A DNA stretch of 64,000 nucleotides from Tuctoria greenei. Lineage: Eukaryota > Streptophyta > Magnoliopsida > Poales > Poaceae. Each line of letters starts with the position of its first letter. Positions within the stretch are counted from its first letter, which is position 1. Position numbers and translations under genes: made by a program. Below are positions 1 through 9,865 of this stretch, piece by piece. The stretch spans positions 92,789,178-92,853,177 of the forward strand of contig JAYESD010000011.1 of the NCBI GenBank assembly GCA_036927565.1, written 5' to 3'. Below the pieces are notes generated by a model, which saw only the letters and a program-made list of their open reading frames with translations, was not told where the DNA came from and did not search any database.

Positions 1-2
1 AC

Positions 3-2204
3 TACTCCCGATATCCTTTTAACTATGATCGTCTGAATTCCAATAACAACAATTACTTATCTATCCCACTTGGAAAGGCCCCACACTTCGATGGAAGTGA
101 TTACTCAATGTGGAGGCAGAATATGAAGATGCATTTGATTTCCCTAAATCCAAGTCTATGGCATGTTGTACGCACAAGGATAGATATTCCGGATGACGAC
201 GAAGATCTCACCCCAAGCCAAGAGCAGGCCATTCATAGAAACGCTCAAGCCGCAGCTGTAATCACCTCCTCACTCAGTCGGAATAAGTTCACCAAGGTGG
301 ATGGACTCGAAATTGCTAAGGAGATATGGGATACTCTGCAAACTGCACATGAAGGTGACCGACATGTGCGTGAAGCAAAGATTGAGATGATCAAAGGCGA
401 ACTAGGAAGATTCGCAATTGAGGAAGACGAGTCACCCCAAGATATGTACAATCGATTGAAGACACTCGTTAACAAAGTTCGATCATATGGGAGCAAGAAG
501 TGGAATGACCACGAGGTTGTCAAGCTCATCCTTAGAGCTTTTATGCCTCGCAATGTCACACTATGTTCCATGATTAGAGAAAGCCCCGGATACAAAAAGA
601 TGACTCCGGATGAATTGCTTGGAAAAATTATCAACTTTGAGATGATGGAAAAACAAGCAAAGCACGTCAAGGAGATTGCTGATCTCACCTCGGCTAAGAA
701 GAAAGGGGTTGCTTTAAAGTCCACCCTCAAGCCTCTATCCAAAGAAGCAAGAGAAGCACAACTAGAGGAAGACAATGATGAAGAGAGCAGTGAGCTAGAT
801 GAAGAGGACATGATATTATTCATGAAAAAGTTCAAGAGAATAATGAAGAAAAGACAAGGGACAAAATCAAGTGAAGGCAAGTACAAGGAAAGAACAAAGC
901 CAAAGTTGAGACGGGCGTGCTATAATTGTGGTGAGTATAACCACTTTATAGTTGATTGCCCATATGAGGAGAACAAGAAGAAGACCAAAGAATCCAAGCC
1001 TCAACCTAAGAAATTCTGCAAGAAGAAGAAACAAGCCGAACAAGCGCATATTGGGAAGGAGTGGGACTCAAACGATGAGTCCTCATCATCCGATGAAGAA
1101 GAGATGGCTACCATAGCCATCGAGAGCATGTCCAAGAAATCTACACTCTTCCCTACACTCGGTGCAAGGAAGGGAAATGGCACTTTCCTTATGGCAAAGG
1201 AAGGTAAATGCAAGGTAATCATCAAAAACCCTTCCGTGCATTCTTACTCTAGCGATGATGAAATAGATAGTGATGATGAGGATATGCTAAATTGACTAGA
1301 TAGGAAAACAGCAACAAAAATGAAATTTTTACTTGATCAACTTGTTGAGAAGGAGAGGTTAATTCATCGTCAAGAGGACATGATTATCTCCCAAAAGGAG
1401 GAGTATGTCGAACTTGACAAACTTCTAGAGCTTGAAAAGGAGAAAAACAATTCACTAGAGCTTGAGTTAGCTTCAAGCAAGAAAGCTTGCTTGGAGTTAA
1501 CTGACTCAAATGTTGCAATCAAGGACCAACTTGCTGACCTGATCAAGGTTAACAAGATCCTTGAAGTGCAAGTTGAGTCACTCAAGCTGAGTGAACCTTC
1601 CTCCTCTTCAAATTCACCTTCCCAACCCACTAAAACTAAGTTTGCTCATATGTGCACATGTAGTAAAACTGACACCAGGTTGAAAGGGAAGTCAACCTTC
1701 ACAAAGGATAAAAATCCTACCCAATGTGGCATATTTGACAAGGAGAAGATCAACTATGCACGTAGTGCATACTTGGTCCAAAGACCTCCAAATGTCAAAT
1801 ATGGCATTGGTTACTCTTATGATGAAAAGCAGCATGCTGGAAGTCATAAGAATAACAAGGGAAGGATTTCTTTTGTGAAGGGAAGACCCTCTCAAACTGG
1901 TAAGACGAAGGATAAAAACTTGAACTCACACGAATACCGGACCAGTCCAGTTGGTGTCCGGACAAGTCCGGTCATCCGGAGAAGTCCGGCCCCCCAGACT
2001 AGTCCGATTCATAAATAACAGCAGCTATTATTCAAAACTTTTGATGCCTCCTATGTGTTAATGAGAAATAATCTTGGCAATGTCTGTGCTTATTATGTTG
2101 GGCCACGCCATGGGAACACAAAACCCCATGTGTGGGTGCCCAAATGTATTGTAACTAACCTCCAAGGACCCAAGCAAGCTTGGGTACCTAAAACCAAAGC
2201 ATAA
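3..2204 (+). pseudogene. copia gag (copy A), 5' truncated by window, two in-frame stops
   Basis: Structural capsid polyprotein of the element; it would assemble cytoplasmic virus-like particles. The frame is open from base 3. A UBN2/copia gag-like region is followed by a CX2CX4HX4C zinc knuckle at 918-959, intact here (His codon 942-944), then Lys- and acidic-rich segments and a coiled-coil (about 1320-1600) rich in Leu/Glu. A TGA at 1293-1295 (Gly in copy B) and a TAA at 2016-2018 (Gln in copy B) interrupt it. The frame ends with TAA at 2202-2204, just before protease in another frame. The segment at about 1935-2010 encodes repeated R-T-S-P units from the palindromic CGGACAAGTCCG motif found in the LTR. 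Confidence 0.9.
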
Positions 2205-2211
2205 TGTATTT

Positions 2212-3690
2212 TTGCAGGCATATTCCTCCAGTGGATCCAAATGGGTGCTAGACAGTGGATGCACCAACCATATGACCGGAGAAAGTAGGATGTTCATTGA
2301 GTATGAAGAAAATGAGGATCCAAATGAGGGCATCTACTTCGGAGATAATAGTCAAGGAAGGGTGCTCGGTACCGGTAAAATTGCAATATCCTCTGAACAC
2401 ACACTTTCTCATGTTTTACATGTTGAATCTTTAGATTATAACCTGTTGTCCATATCTCAACTATGTGACAAAGGTTATAATTGCTTGTTCACTAACGAGG
2501 GTGTGACCGTCTCTAGGAGAAGTGATGGTTCCATTGCATTCAAGGGTATGTTGAAGGGAAAGCTTTACCTTGTTGACTTCAACAAGGATAAAGCCGAACT
2601 CGACACATGCTTGATTGCTAAAACCAACATGGGTTGGCTGTGGCATAGACGGCTAGCGCATGTTGGTATGAGGAATCTTCAGAAACACCTCAAGGGCGAT
2701 CACATCCGAGGTTTGAAGGATGTTGTTTTTGAGAAAGACAGGACTTGTAGCGCGTGCCAAGCCGGGAAGCAAGTTGGAGCACCTCATCCCGCAAAGAACA
2801 TCATGACTACAACAAGACCGCTCGAACTACTTCACATGGACTTGTTTGGTCCAATTGCTTACATAAGCATCGGCGGTAACAAATATGGTTTAGTTATCAT
2901 TGATGATTTTTCTCGCTTCACTTGGGTTTTCTTTTTGCATGATAAGTCAGAAACACAAGGAACACTCAAGAAGTTCTTCAAGCGAGCTTAAAACGAATTT
3001 TCATTGACAATCAAGAGTATTCGAAGCAACAATGGCATGGAGTTCAAGAACACACAAGTGGAGGAGTACCTTGATGAAGAGGGCATCAAGCACGAATTTT
3101 CAGTGCCATACTCGCCACAACAAAACGGAGTTGCCGAAAGAAAGAACCGAACACTAATAGAGATGGCAAGAACAATGCTCGATGAGTACAAGACTTCAGA
3201 TCGATTTTGGGCGGAAGTGATTAACACCGCTTGCCATGCCGCAAATCGACTCTATCTTCATCGACTACTCAAGAAGACTCCCAATGAGCTACTCACCGGT
3301 AACAAACCAAACATTTCACATTTTCGAGTTTTCGGTTCTCCATGTTATATCCTGAACAAGAAGCCTAGGACTTCAAAGTTCGCTTCGAAGTCCGATGAAG
3401 GTTTCTTGCTTGGTTATGATTCGAACACTTACGCCTATCGTGTTTTCAACAAGGCCTCTGGACTTGTTGAAGTAGCACGTGACGTAGTGTTCGATGAGAC
3501 TAATGGCTCCCAAAAGGAGCAAGTTGATCCATGTGAATTAGGTAAAGAAGAAGCTCCTTGTCAAGCATTGAAAAGAATGGCTCTAGGCGAAGTTCGACCA
3601 CTAGAGCCACCTTCACACGTACATGAGGAAAATGAACCACAAGAGGAGACCATCAATCAAGGGGGAGCTTCAACACAAGATCAACCATAA
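2212..3690 (+). pseudogene. copia protease-integrase (copy A), one stop, integrase catalytic Asp changed
   Basis: The aspartic protease shows WVLDSGCTNH with catalytic Asp at 2251-2253. A His-His-Cys-Cys zinc region follows (about 2645-2765), then the integrase core: first Asp in LHMDLFGP (2839-2841) and the Glu of GVAERKN. The second Asp is replaced by Asn (3028-3030, SNNG), whereas copy B has Asp at the matching place, so strand transfer should be lost. A TAA at 2989-2991 (Gln in copy B) also splits the ORF. The frame differs from gag, so a frameshift or splicing event would have been needed to express pol. Confidence 0.9.
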
Positions 3691-3732
3691 GAGTACGAAG
3701 ATGATCAACAAGTCAATGAAGGCAACCACTTA

Positions 3733-3746
3733 GGGGGGGGGGGGGG
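3733..3746 (+). repeat. 14-base G run causing a frameshift in pol linker
   Basis: An uninterrupted run of 14 G lies in the linker between integrase and RT. Copy B has only five G at the same place (near 25349). The expansion shifts the frame between the integrase ORF and the RT ORF. Replication slippage is the likely cause; an assembly or sequencing error is also possible. Confidence 0.8.
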
Positions 3747-3778
3747 AAGCAGACAATCATGAAGACACAACTCCTCAA

Positions 3779-5449
3779 GTGCCACACCCAAGAATACACC
3801 AATGCGTCCAAAGGGATCACCCAATTGACAACATCATCAGTGACATCCAAAAGGGAGTAACCACTAGATCTCGCATAGCTAACTTTTGTGAGCATTATTC
3901 ATTTGTATCCTTTTTGGAACCACGCAGGATTGAGGATGCATTGAAGGATCCAGATTGGGTGGTGGCAATGCAAGAAGAATTGAACAACTTCGAGCGGAAC
4001 GAGGTGTGGGAACTTGTGGAAAGACCCAATGCAAACATCGTCGGCACCAAGTGGGTCTTCCGTAACAAACAAGACGAACACGGGGTGGTGACAAGGAACA
4101 AGGCACGACTTGTGGCCAAAGGGTACTCACAAGTTGAAGGTTTGGATTTCGATGAGACTTTTGCTCCAGTAGCTAGGCTTGAATCTATTAGAATATTACT
4201 TGCATATGCTACTCACCACGATTTCAAGCTGTATCAAATGGATGTGAAAAGCGCCTTCCTCAACGGACCGATCAAGGAAGAGGTGTACGTGGAGCAACCA
4301 CCCGGGTTTGAAGACGAAAAGTTCCCCGACCACGTATTCAAATTACGTAAGGCTCTCTACAGCCTCAAACAAGCTCCTAGAGCTTGGTATGAGTGTCTTA
4401 GAGATTTCTTAATTGAGAATGGTTTTCAAATTGGCAAAGTAGATTATACATTATTTACAAAGAATTTAGACAATGATATCTTTATTTGTCAAATTTATGT
4501 TGATGATATAATATTTGGGTCATCTAATCAATCTTTTTGTGAGGAATTTAGCAAAATCATGACAGACAGGTTTGAAATATCAATGATGGGAGAATTAAAA
4601 TACTTCTTGGGATTCCAAGTGCGGCAACAAAAGGAAGGTATGTTCATAAGCCAAACCAAGTACACGCAAGACATACTTAAGAAGTTTGGCATGGACAAGG
4701 CAAAGCCCATAAAGACCCCCATGGCAACAAATGGCCACTTGGATCTCAATGAAGATGGACCTAACGTCGACCAAAAGGTATATCGCTCCATGATTGGATC
4801 TCTACTCTATTTATGTGCATCTAGGCCAGATATTATGCTGAGTGTATGTTTGTGTGCAAGATTTCAAGCCAACCCTAAGGAATGTCACTTGACAGCCGTA
4901 AAAAGGATCTTGAGATATTTAGTTCATACACCAAACCTTGGTCTTTGGTACCCAAAAGGCTCAAAATTCAATTTCATTGGTTACTCCAATGCAGATTATG
5001 CCGGGTGCAAAGTAGATAGAAAAAGCACCTCCGGCACATGCCAATTCCTAGGGAGATCATTAGTTTCTTGGTCCTCCAAGAAACAAAATTCCATTGCCCT
5101 ATCCACAGCCGAAGCGGAGTATGTTTCAGCCAGGAGTTGTTGTGCACAACTCCTTTGGATGCGACAAACTCTAAGGGATTATGGTTACAATATGAATCGT
5201 ATTCCTCTCCTTTGTGACAATGAGAGTTCCATTAAAATTGTCCACAATCCAGTTGAGCACTCTAGAACTAAACACATAGACATAAGACATCATTTTTTGA
5301 GAGACCATTCCATGAAAGGAGATATAACCATCTCACATGTCAACACCCAAAAGCAATTGGCTGACATATTCACCAAGCCACTTGTTGAAAAGCGTTTTTG
5401 CAAACTCCGAAATGAACTCAATATCCTTGATGCTCGGAGTGTGGCTTGA
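3779..5449 (+). CDS. copia reverse transcriptase-RNase H (copy A)
   Basis: Open frame of about 556 codons. The copia RT begins near residue 60 (WV..M..EL..F). The polymerase motif YVDD is at 4496-4507, with conserved K..F..G.Q and LKQAPRAW segments. The RNase H domain follows, with the GTCQFLG and STAEAEY signatures. The first Asp of the expected SDADYAG signature is Asn here (4988-4990), a probable catalytic loss, while copy B keeps Asp. It ends at TGA 5447-5449. The first listed codon is not a real start: this is the tail of a polyprotein whose frame was broken upstream by the G run. RT itself looks intact. Confidence 0.92.
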   Translation: MPHPRIHQCVQRDHPIDNIISDIQKGVTTRSRIANFCEHYSFVSFLEPRRIEDALKDPDWVVAMQEELNNFERNEVWELVERPNANIVGTKWVFRNKQDEHGVVTRNKARLVAKGYSQVEGLDFDETFAPVARLESIRILLAYATHHDFKLYQMDVKSAFLNGPIKEEVYVEQPPGFEDEKFPDHVFKLRKALYSLKQAPRAWYECLRDFLIENGFQIGKVDYTLFTKNLDNDIFICQIYVDDIIFGSSNQSFCEEFSKIMTDRFEISMMGELKYFLGFQVRQQKEGMFISQTKYTQDILKKFGMDKAKPIKTPMATNGHLDLNEDGPNVDQKVYRSMIGSLLYLCASRPDIMLSVCLCARFQANPKECHLTAVKRILRYLVHTPNLGLWYPKGSKFNFIGYSNADYAGCKVDRKSTSGTCQFLGRSLVSWSSKKQNSIALSTAEAEYVSARSCCAQLLWMRQTLRDYGYNMNRIPLLCDNESSIKIVHNPVEHSRTKHIDIRHHFLRDHSMKGDITISHVNTQKQLADIFTKPLVEKRFCKLRNELNILDARSVA

Positions 5450-5647
5450 AAAGTTGCATACCTATATGAATTCTTCAAAAATGTTGATTGAATTGTGAAA
5501 ATCATCCCTCATAATTTCTCTCGAAAAACTATGTCAATTACTAGATCGTGATGAATTATGATCATTGTTTGGTTGTTGTATGCTTACTGGTCAAAATCAT
5601 CAAGATTAATTGATTTGATTTTCCCCTCTATTCTCTATTTATGAACC

Positions 5648-5953
5648 TTCAAATATATATGAATGGGCTATGCAAATTTCTCCTGGTGACCACGGACTAG
5701 TCCGTGGTTACCCGGACTAGTCCGATTTTTCGTGTCCATAAGCCTAGCCGCCACCAAACCATAATTCCTCTCATCCCCACTCTTGCTCACGCACTCTCTC
5801 TCTTGCGCTCGAGCTCCCAAGGCGATTCCTTGCTCCCTCCATCAAAAAGGTCCGCATTTTGGCAGAAATCAAGCTTTACCTCATGCGGATTGAAGCTAGT
5901 GGACTTGTCCGGGCTCCAACTCCCAAATCTTCAAGCTTCAATCGATTTCTTCG
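5648..5953 (+). promoter_or_regulatory. Internal TATA-like site and 5' leader in front of the extra ORF (copy A)
   Basis: A TATATAT stretch at 5654-5660 aligns with TATATAAG at 27262-27269 in copy B. Downstream is a C/T-rich leader resembling plant 5' UTRs (CCCTAGCCGCCACCAAACC-like, then CTCTCTCT), holding CGGACTAGTCCG motifs at about 5693-5726. It ends at a GT splice-donor candidate at 5954. This suggests the third ORF is, or was, transcribed from its own promoter. Promoter function is an inference from position and conservation between copies. Confidence 0.5.
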
Positions 5954-6297
5954 GTAATTTTCTTCCAAACCCTAGAAATCTTGTTTTTCTCCATTGTTGA
6001 TCGAATAGCCTAGCATCTTTCACTATATACATGCTTCCTTGATGTACTACGTGTATGCTAGACTTATAGTGCATTAGGAATCAGTTTCTGTCCAAACCAT
6101 TAGGTTTTTGAGGATGAACATCGGACTAGTCCGGTCCATGCACGGACAAGTCCGGTCCCCCGGACTAGTCCGTGCCTGTGCACCGGACAAGTCCGATGTT
6201 TCTGAACCTAAAACCTAATTCCTCAATGCAATTCCTTGCTATCTTTTCATACCTATGCCTTGTATCACTCATTATCATTCTTGCAAATCATTCTCAG
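5954..6297 (+). other. Predicted leader intron before extra ORF (copy A)
   Basis: The donor is CG|GTAATT at 5954 and the acceptor is TTCTCAG ending at 6297. The same donor/acceptor pair occurs in copy B (27661-27973). The intron contains several CGGAC(A/T)AGTCCG motifs (about 6122-6196). The acceptor sits just upstream of the coding region start, as expected for a spliced leader. Confidence 0.5.
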
Positions 6298-6342
6298 ATC
6301 AAGTCGAGCACAAACGATGAAATCTCCGACTTTGAGGCCGAG

Positions 6343-7863
6343 ATGGACCACGAGGTGGCACCTCGGATCTCGACGGGTCTTGGCAAGAAGTGCCAAGAAA
6401 GACCCTCCGAGCCTGCTCCCTCCCCTCCTCGGGTTCGAAGGAAGGTGCTGGCAAGGAAGCTAGTTTCCAAAGCGGCCGCATCATCATGTGGCCCTCGCCA
6501 AGCAAAGGGCAAGGGCAAAGGGATAGCAACGGGTCCAATTGGCCCTTTGAAGTTGCATGCTCCCAGGGAAGGGGTCCGGGACCCCACTGAAGAGAAATTC
6601 AATAGCAAGGGCAGTGAGTCGACGACAAAATTCAGAAGCATCGACTGGTATGGCCGGCCGAAGCAAGCTGTAGATGGAAGGTTCTGGTGCAACTTCCATG
6701 CTGACTTCTACAGATTGGTACACTTGCCAATGAAGACACCGGTGGTGCGCAGTCAGTGGATTGACTGGGCACACCTTGAGAGGAAGAAATGCTCCGCATT
6801 TGATGAAGTCATTGCGGCAGCTGAAAGACATGGCTTAAAGGACCTCTTTTCCTTCAAGTACAACTGGAATGATGAAGTGGTGGCTCAATTCTATGCCACC
6901 TGCCACTTTGCAAGCGATGAGGAAGAAAGAGTGACTTGGATGACCCATGGATCCAAGTACACTATCACATATGAGGAGTTTGCTAGGATGCTGCATCTTG
7001 ACACTTCCAGCAATGATAATGTGGTCATCCACAATGTTGGTGTCATCGACAAGGAGAGGATGAAATTTCTCTATGAGCCCAACTCAAAGTTCATCCCTCC
7101 CTCCACGAAGAACATGAAGCCATTTTTTGTGGTGCTAAACCGAGTCTTCAGGAATACCATTGCCCCTAAAGATGGGGATGCAGGGAGTGTACAAGGGTAC
7201 CTCCGGACCCTAATGAGGATCATAAGCAAGAACAGAAAGTTTGATGTGTTTGACTACATATGGAATGATATGATCAACATCTCCAGCACCCCCAACAGGT
7301 CATGTGGCTATACTCCCTATCTCATGTTTATGATTGAGAAAGTCACAGGGATTGAGTTTGTGACGGATGTGGAGCATACTCCCTTGAGGCCTCTGAAGCC
7401 TCAACCAGTGAATGTCCAGACCGCTCCCTTGCCGGCCTCCAGTCCCGAGGCACCGGCAAGATCAAGAGAAGGTGCTAGAGTTGTCCCTACTTCTAGGGAA
7501 GCCCCTCAGAGAGGATCAGCTAGTGGGATCCTCAAGTATCTGGCTGCCATATTCTCCTCCCGCAAGAAAGTCAAAGTGAAGGCCCACAAGCTCGACCAGA
7601 AAAGAAAGGAGGACATTAAGTACATAAAGGACAATGTGAAGCAAATCTGCCAGAAGCTGGAGATCGACCCCATTGGATCTCCAGTGATTTCTAAGGACTC
7701 TGACCCGGACTTCACTGAGCTCGCGCCCTTGAACCCCTCCGAGCTTGCCTACTTTGGCATTGGGGGCTCGAGTGGCTCTGTTCCTCCTCCTTCTCCTCCT
7801 CATCAAGCTGAAGATGACGAAGACGACGATGAGAGGACCGACAGTGAAGAGTTAAGACCCTAG
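6343..7863 (+). CDS. Additional 3' ORF of SIRE-like copia (plant transposon/Athila ORF1-like domain)
   Basis: It lies where SIRE elements carry an env-like ORF but shows no signal peptide or membrane segment. The N-terminus is acidic and then basic/proline-rich. The central part (about codons 90-330) has the W..FYATCHF...V.W..G....T..EFA..L.L pattern that I associate with 'putative plant transposon protein'/Athila ORF1-type domains. The C-terminus is a Lys-rich stretch then an acidic tail. The frame is open upstream to about 6172, but the ATG used in copy B is AAG here (6301-6303), so the first ATG after the predicted acceptor is 6343. Function is unknown; a nucleic-acid-binding or capsid accessory role is only a guess. 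Confidence 0.7.
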   Translation: MDHEVAPRISTGLGKKCQERPSEPAPSPPRVRRKVLARKLVSKAAASSCGPRQAKGKGKGIATGPIGPLKLHAPREGVRDPTEEKFNSKGSESTTKFRSIDWYGRPKQAVDGRFWCNFHADFYRLVHLPMKTPVVRSQWIDWAHLERKKCSAFDEVIAAAERHGLKDLFSFKYNWNDEVVAQFYATCHFASDEEERVTWMTHGSKYTITYEEFARMLHLDTSSNDNVVIHNVGVIDKERMKFLYEPNSKFIPPSTKNMKPFFVVLNRVFRNTIAPKDGDAGSVQGYLRTLMRIISKNRKFDVFDYIWNDMINISSTPNRSCGYTPYLMFMIEKVTGIEFVTDVEHTPLRPLKPQPVNVQTAPLPASSPEAPARSREGARVVPTSREAPQRGSASGILKYLAAIFSSRKKVKVKAHKLDQKRKEDIKYIKDNVKQICQKLEIDPIGSPVISKDSDPDFTELAPLNPSELAYFGIGGSSGSVPPPSPPHQAEDDEDDDERTDSEELRP

Positions 7864-8292
7864 GACCCTCCTCTCCTTCTTTTTGGTGTCTTGATGCCAA
7901 AGGGAGAGAGATTGAGGGGGAGTCTTAGCTTTAGCTGCGGTAGGATGCGAGGAGAGAGCTCTTTTTATCTATCTTTGTGATTGTAATGATTTAACGTTGT
8001 TTCTAAGTTAACTCTGGTTCTATGATGCAATGCTTACTTAATTTGAGAAGTATTTGTTAAAATCTGTAATTTTGCTCCTGGAATGACATATGTGCTTTGT
8101 TTTGATTGACTAATGTAAATTATGTCACTCTCAATGTCTTAATGTACTTAGTTATGCATCCCACCATAGAGAATGCACATATGGATAATTCTTTCACTGC
8201 TTGATGTATTTTTGATTCATATGTGCATACTTTATGAAAATCTCAATTTTTGTCATATTCTGTGAAATCTCAATTGGTTGTCATCAATCACC
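7864..8292 (+). other. 3' untranslated region of copy A
   Basis: No ORF. It is T-rich, with a CCAAAGGGAGAGAGATTGAGG purine stretch near 7895-7920, a second polypurine-like tract that is also present in copy B near 29257-29280. Confidence 0.5.
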
Positions 8293-8306
8293 AAAAAGGG
8301 GGAGAT
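8293..8306 (+). other. Polypurine tract (copy A)
   Basis: AAAAAGGGGGAGAT lies immediately before the 3' LTR. It is the plus-strand DNA primer site for reverse transcription. The copy B equivalent is at 29679-29693. Confidence 0.85.
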
Positions 8307-9865
8307 TGAAAGTGCATCTAGGACTCCCTTGTGGGTTTTGGATGATTTATGACAAGAAATTGGGATCCTAACCTCTTTGTTGGGATGAATGCAGGCCTAT
8401 AATAGAAAAATGAACAAAATACCAAAAAGTAGGGATGAAGAGGAGCAAAGTGGAAATGACCTCAAGGAAAAAGAATAGTAGATTATTGTGTATGGAGTGT
8501 GTTAAGGAAACACATCCGAAGAGCTCAATGATAATTAAACACACACATTGCACAGAGTTACACAGGACCTGACTAGTCTGATCACAACTGGACTAGTCCG
8601 ATAACCTTTCTGCACCAGATCGGACAAGTCTGATATTTGTCGGACTAGTCCGATATCTTTCTGACTAGAATCGGACTAGTCCTCCCCAGTGCGTACTAGT
8701 CCTCAAAACACTACACAAGTCACACAAAATCGGACAAGTCCGTTATCAACCGGACTAGTCTGATATCCTTTCTGATCCACTTCGGACAAGTCCGATATTC
8801 ACACGGACTAGTCCGAAAAACCCACTGATCTAAATCGGGCAAGTCCTCCAAGTGCGGACTTGTCATCCAACACACTTAGGGTTTCACCTGTCCAGACAAG
8901 TCTGATTGACATTGGACTGGTCCAAAGATTTCTAGTAGCAAAATCGGACAAGTCCGTTTTCAGCCGGACTAGTCCGATATTTCGGGACACTTAGTGTTTG
9001 CTACACACAGCACACCGGACTAGTCCGGTGACCACCACGGACTAGTCCGGACTTTTTGAACCCTAAGGGTAACTTTTAGAAACCCCATATAAATAGAGGT
9101 GCACGGCCCAATTTGACACTCTCTCGAACCCTAGCGCCGTCACACTTGCCAAGAGCCTCAAAAATGACCTCTCTCCATGAAATTAAGTGCAACATCGTCC
9201 AATCCTTTGAGGATTCACTCTAGATCATTGGAGAGACACTTGCAACACCACATTGAGCTCTTGGTTTGATTCTCTAACACACTCCTGCGTTTCAATTGTA
9301 ACTTTTGAGTGTGTTTTCGGTGGCAGTGTGTTTTGTAATGTAAGGGAGCTCTTAACGTGTGAGAACGCCCCTTGAATTTGGTTATTCACCCCTTTGTGGT
9401 TAGTGGAAGAGGATTGGCCTTCGTGGCGATCCAACGAGGGTAGGGTTGGAGAAGACCCGGTCCTTTTGTGGACTCCTCAACGTGGACGTAGGTTGCCTTT
9501 GTGGTAGCCGAACCACAGGATAAATCGTCGTGTCTTGTTTTAGTGTTCATCATTCTAATTAATCAACTCAATCTAGGGTTTCATACACATTGTTCATCTT
9601 ACGTTAAATTGTCGCACATAAAACTTAACTGTGATATAATCCAGCATATAACTGTTAAACTGTAGTTTGATTCTATATTTCTGCTGTACACATAAAAGAA
9701 TCAAACCAATCAATCAAGTTTAATCAACTTAGTCCGTGAACACCGGACTAGTCCGCACTTTACCTGACTAGTCCGATATCTCTGGTATTGAACTGGTTGT
9801 TGAGTGTTGCAGGATCCGACAATTTTCAAAAAGGCCTATTCACCCCCCCTCTAGGCCTACATTCA
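8307..9865 (+). repeat. 3' LTR of SIRE-like copy A
   Basis: 1559 bp, starting TGAAAGTGCATCTAGG and ending GGCCTACATTCA (TG...CA). U3 (about 8570-9050) holds roughly twenty copies of CGGACTAGTCCG, CGGACAAGTCCG or close variants, and one further pair lies near the end (9738-9780). TATAAATA is at 9088-9095, followed by a likely R/U5. It is similar to the LTRs of copy B throughout. Confidence 0.92.
9088..9095 (+). promoter_or_regulatory. LTR TATA box (copy A)
   Basis: TATAAATA stands within CCCCATATAAATAGAGG, downstream of the palindrome cluster and matching 20567-20574 and 30528-30535 in copy B. Confidence 0.75.

Larger units (their letters stand above)
1..9865 (+). mobile_element. SIRE/Maximus-like Ty1/copia LTR retrotransposon, copy A (3' portion)
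   Basis: Order is gag, protease, integrase, RT, RNase H, then an extra 3' ORF, polypurine tract and LTR. Integrase before RT is the Ty1/copia order. The long internal region with an additional ORF after pol, and the TGAAAGTGCATCTAGG LTR start, fit the SIRE/Maximus lineage. The window opens inside gag, so the 5' LTR, primer site and left target duplication are not visible. The five bases after the LTR are AGGGT. It is closely related to copy B at 19733-31303 over its whole length, but each carries different disabling mutations, so they are separate insertions. Confidence 0.93.

Noticed and set aside
6172..6342. Upstream extension of the extra ORF in copy A as coding
   Set aside because: The first codon is GTG, the stretch includes the predicted intron acceptor and palindromes, and copy B starts with ATG just after the acceptor.
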